From the NCBI GenBank assembly GCA_963807865.1, contig CAWEDK010000012.1, forward strand, positions 186,001-250,000: a stretch of DNA of 64,000 bases. Reading direction: 5' to 3'. This DNA is from VAZQ01 sp963807865 (GTDB lineage: Bacteria > Pseudomonadota > Alphaproteobacteria > Rhizobiales > Xanthobacteraceae). Below, piece after piece: positions 63,556-64,000 of the stretch. Position numbers and translations under genes: made by a program. Below the pieces are notes generated by a model, which was not told the DNA's origin, made no database searches, and worked only from the letters and a program-made list of their open reading frames with translations. How positions within the stretch are numbered: position 1 is the stretch's first letter; the number at the start of each line of letters is the position of its first letter.

Positions 63556-64000
63556 ATGGATGCTGCACTTGCGAAGCGCGAGCAGGACGTTTGGCGCAAA
63601 TTCTTACCCGGTGACTGGTGTGAGGCCATCGACGTACGAGATTTCATCATCCGCAACGTCACCCCCTACGCCGGCGACGAGAAGTTCTTGCAGGGGCCTT
63701 CACAGCGCACAAAATCGGTGTGGGAAAAGCTCCAACCCTATTTCCAAGCCGAGCGAAAGAAGGGCGTCCTTGCCGTAGATGCTCAACACCCCTCAACAAT
63801 GCTAGCTCATGAAGCCGGCTACATCGATCGAAGTAACGAGATCATCGTCGGTCTGCAGACTGATCAGCCCTTCAAGCGAGCGATATTTCCGTCCGGCGGA
63901 CTCCGCATGGTCGAGGCTGGCCTGAAAGCAGCCGGGTTCGAGGCTGACCCCCACGTCCATGAGGCCTTCACGAAGTACCGCAAGACCCACAACGACGGCG
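63556..64000 (+). CDS. pflB: Formate C-acetyltransferase (pyruvate formate-lyase), N-terminal part, runs off the window
   Basis: The open frame to the window edge reads DWCEAIDVRDFIIRNVTPYA, GDEKFLQGPSQRTKSVWEKL, AHEAGYIDRSNEIIVGLQTD, PFKRAIFPSGGLRMVEAGLK and FTKYRKTHNDG. It follows E. coli PflB closely (GDWQ..VNVRDFIQ.NYTPYEGDE.FL, SHDAGYI, FTEYRKTHN.G). PflB is a glycyl-radical enzyme that splits pyruvate with CoA into acetyl-CoA and formate without oxygen; the active cysteines and radical glycine lie outside the window. The start at 63556 follows GGAGG by five bases; an ATG three bases earlier is too close. An upstream FixK/FNR-type box suits oxygen-limited expression. Confidence 0.93.
   Translation, partial: MDAALAKREQDVWRKFLPGDWCEAIDVRDFIIRNVTPYAGDEKFLQGPSQRTKSVWEKLQPYFQAERKKGVLAVDAQHPSTMLAHEAGYIDRSNEIIVGLQTDQPFKRAIFPSGGLRMVEAGLKAAGFEADPHVHEAFTKYRKTHNDG

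Overview
The window looks like chromosomal DNA of an alphaproteobacterium, most likely Bradyrhizobium or a close relative. The reasons are the GC-rich coding DNA, the many solute-binding proteins of the ABC_sub_bind and NitT/TauT types, rhizobial small proteins (82-aa protein at 43.5 kb, truncated DUF4167 protein at 42.4 kb), FixK/FNR-type boxes, and palindromic repeats of a kind I recall from Bradyrhizobium genomes. No rRNA, tRNA or CRISPR was seen.

0.1-24 kb is a catabolic and transport region. It holds two SsuABC-like ABC transporters (0.1-2.9 and 17.9-20.7 kb), extra solute-binding proteins (5.7, 13.6, 16.9 kb), a Rieske ferredoxin, a two-subunit Rieske dioxygenase (9.7-11.6 kb), a Gfo/Idh dehydrogenase, a second Rieske oxygenase (14.8 kb), an NAD-dependent epimerase, a quinone oxidoreductase, a protein of the 4,5-dihydroxyphthalate decarboxylase family, an amidohydrolase, a molybdenum hydroxylase and two DUF3891 paralogues. 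Together they read like uptake plus ring dihydroxylation, dehydrogenation and decarboxylation of an unknown aromatic acid, with the chemical logic of the phthalate 4,5-pathway. The promoter and first codons of the dioxygenase alpha gene are duplicated, in damaged form, upstream of the solute-binding gene at 5.7 kb. Both copies carry a sigma-54-like -24/-12 sequence.

24-32 kb holds ordinary genes: a His/Gly-rich secreted protein, an NHL-repeat protein, a peptidoglycan-binding protein, a glutamine synthetase homologue and a DUF2339 membrane protein. 32-36 kb is mobile-element debris: an IS256-type element inserted in a lectin-like repeat gene, and a broken P4-type integrase. 36-57 kb is a patchwork of stress and membrane genes (TspO, YciE-type, AI-2E exporter, MarC, hydrolases, K+-channel-like protein) with several decayed ABC_sub_bind genes, an intact IS3 element with an AAT target duplication, an orphan SbnA-like enzyme and several tiny membrane ORFs.

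57.9-64 kb is a fermentative module: pta-ackA, fabI with an N-terminal extension, a GNAT protein and the start of pflB. Boxes of the form TTGA-N6-(T/G)CAA stand between pta and fabI and before pflB, which suggests control by FixK or FNR under low oxygen.

Nine otherwise well-conserved genes are split by single-base shifts. Seven need removal of one base, five of those in a G or C run. This may be assembly error rather than real gene loss, so 'pseudogene' below often means only 'reading frame broken in this sequence'.
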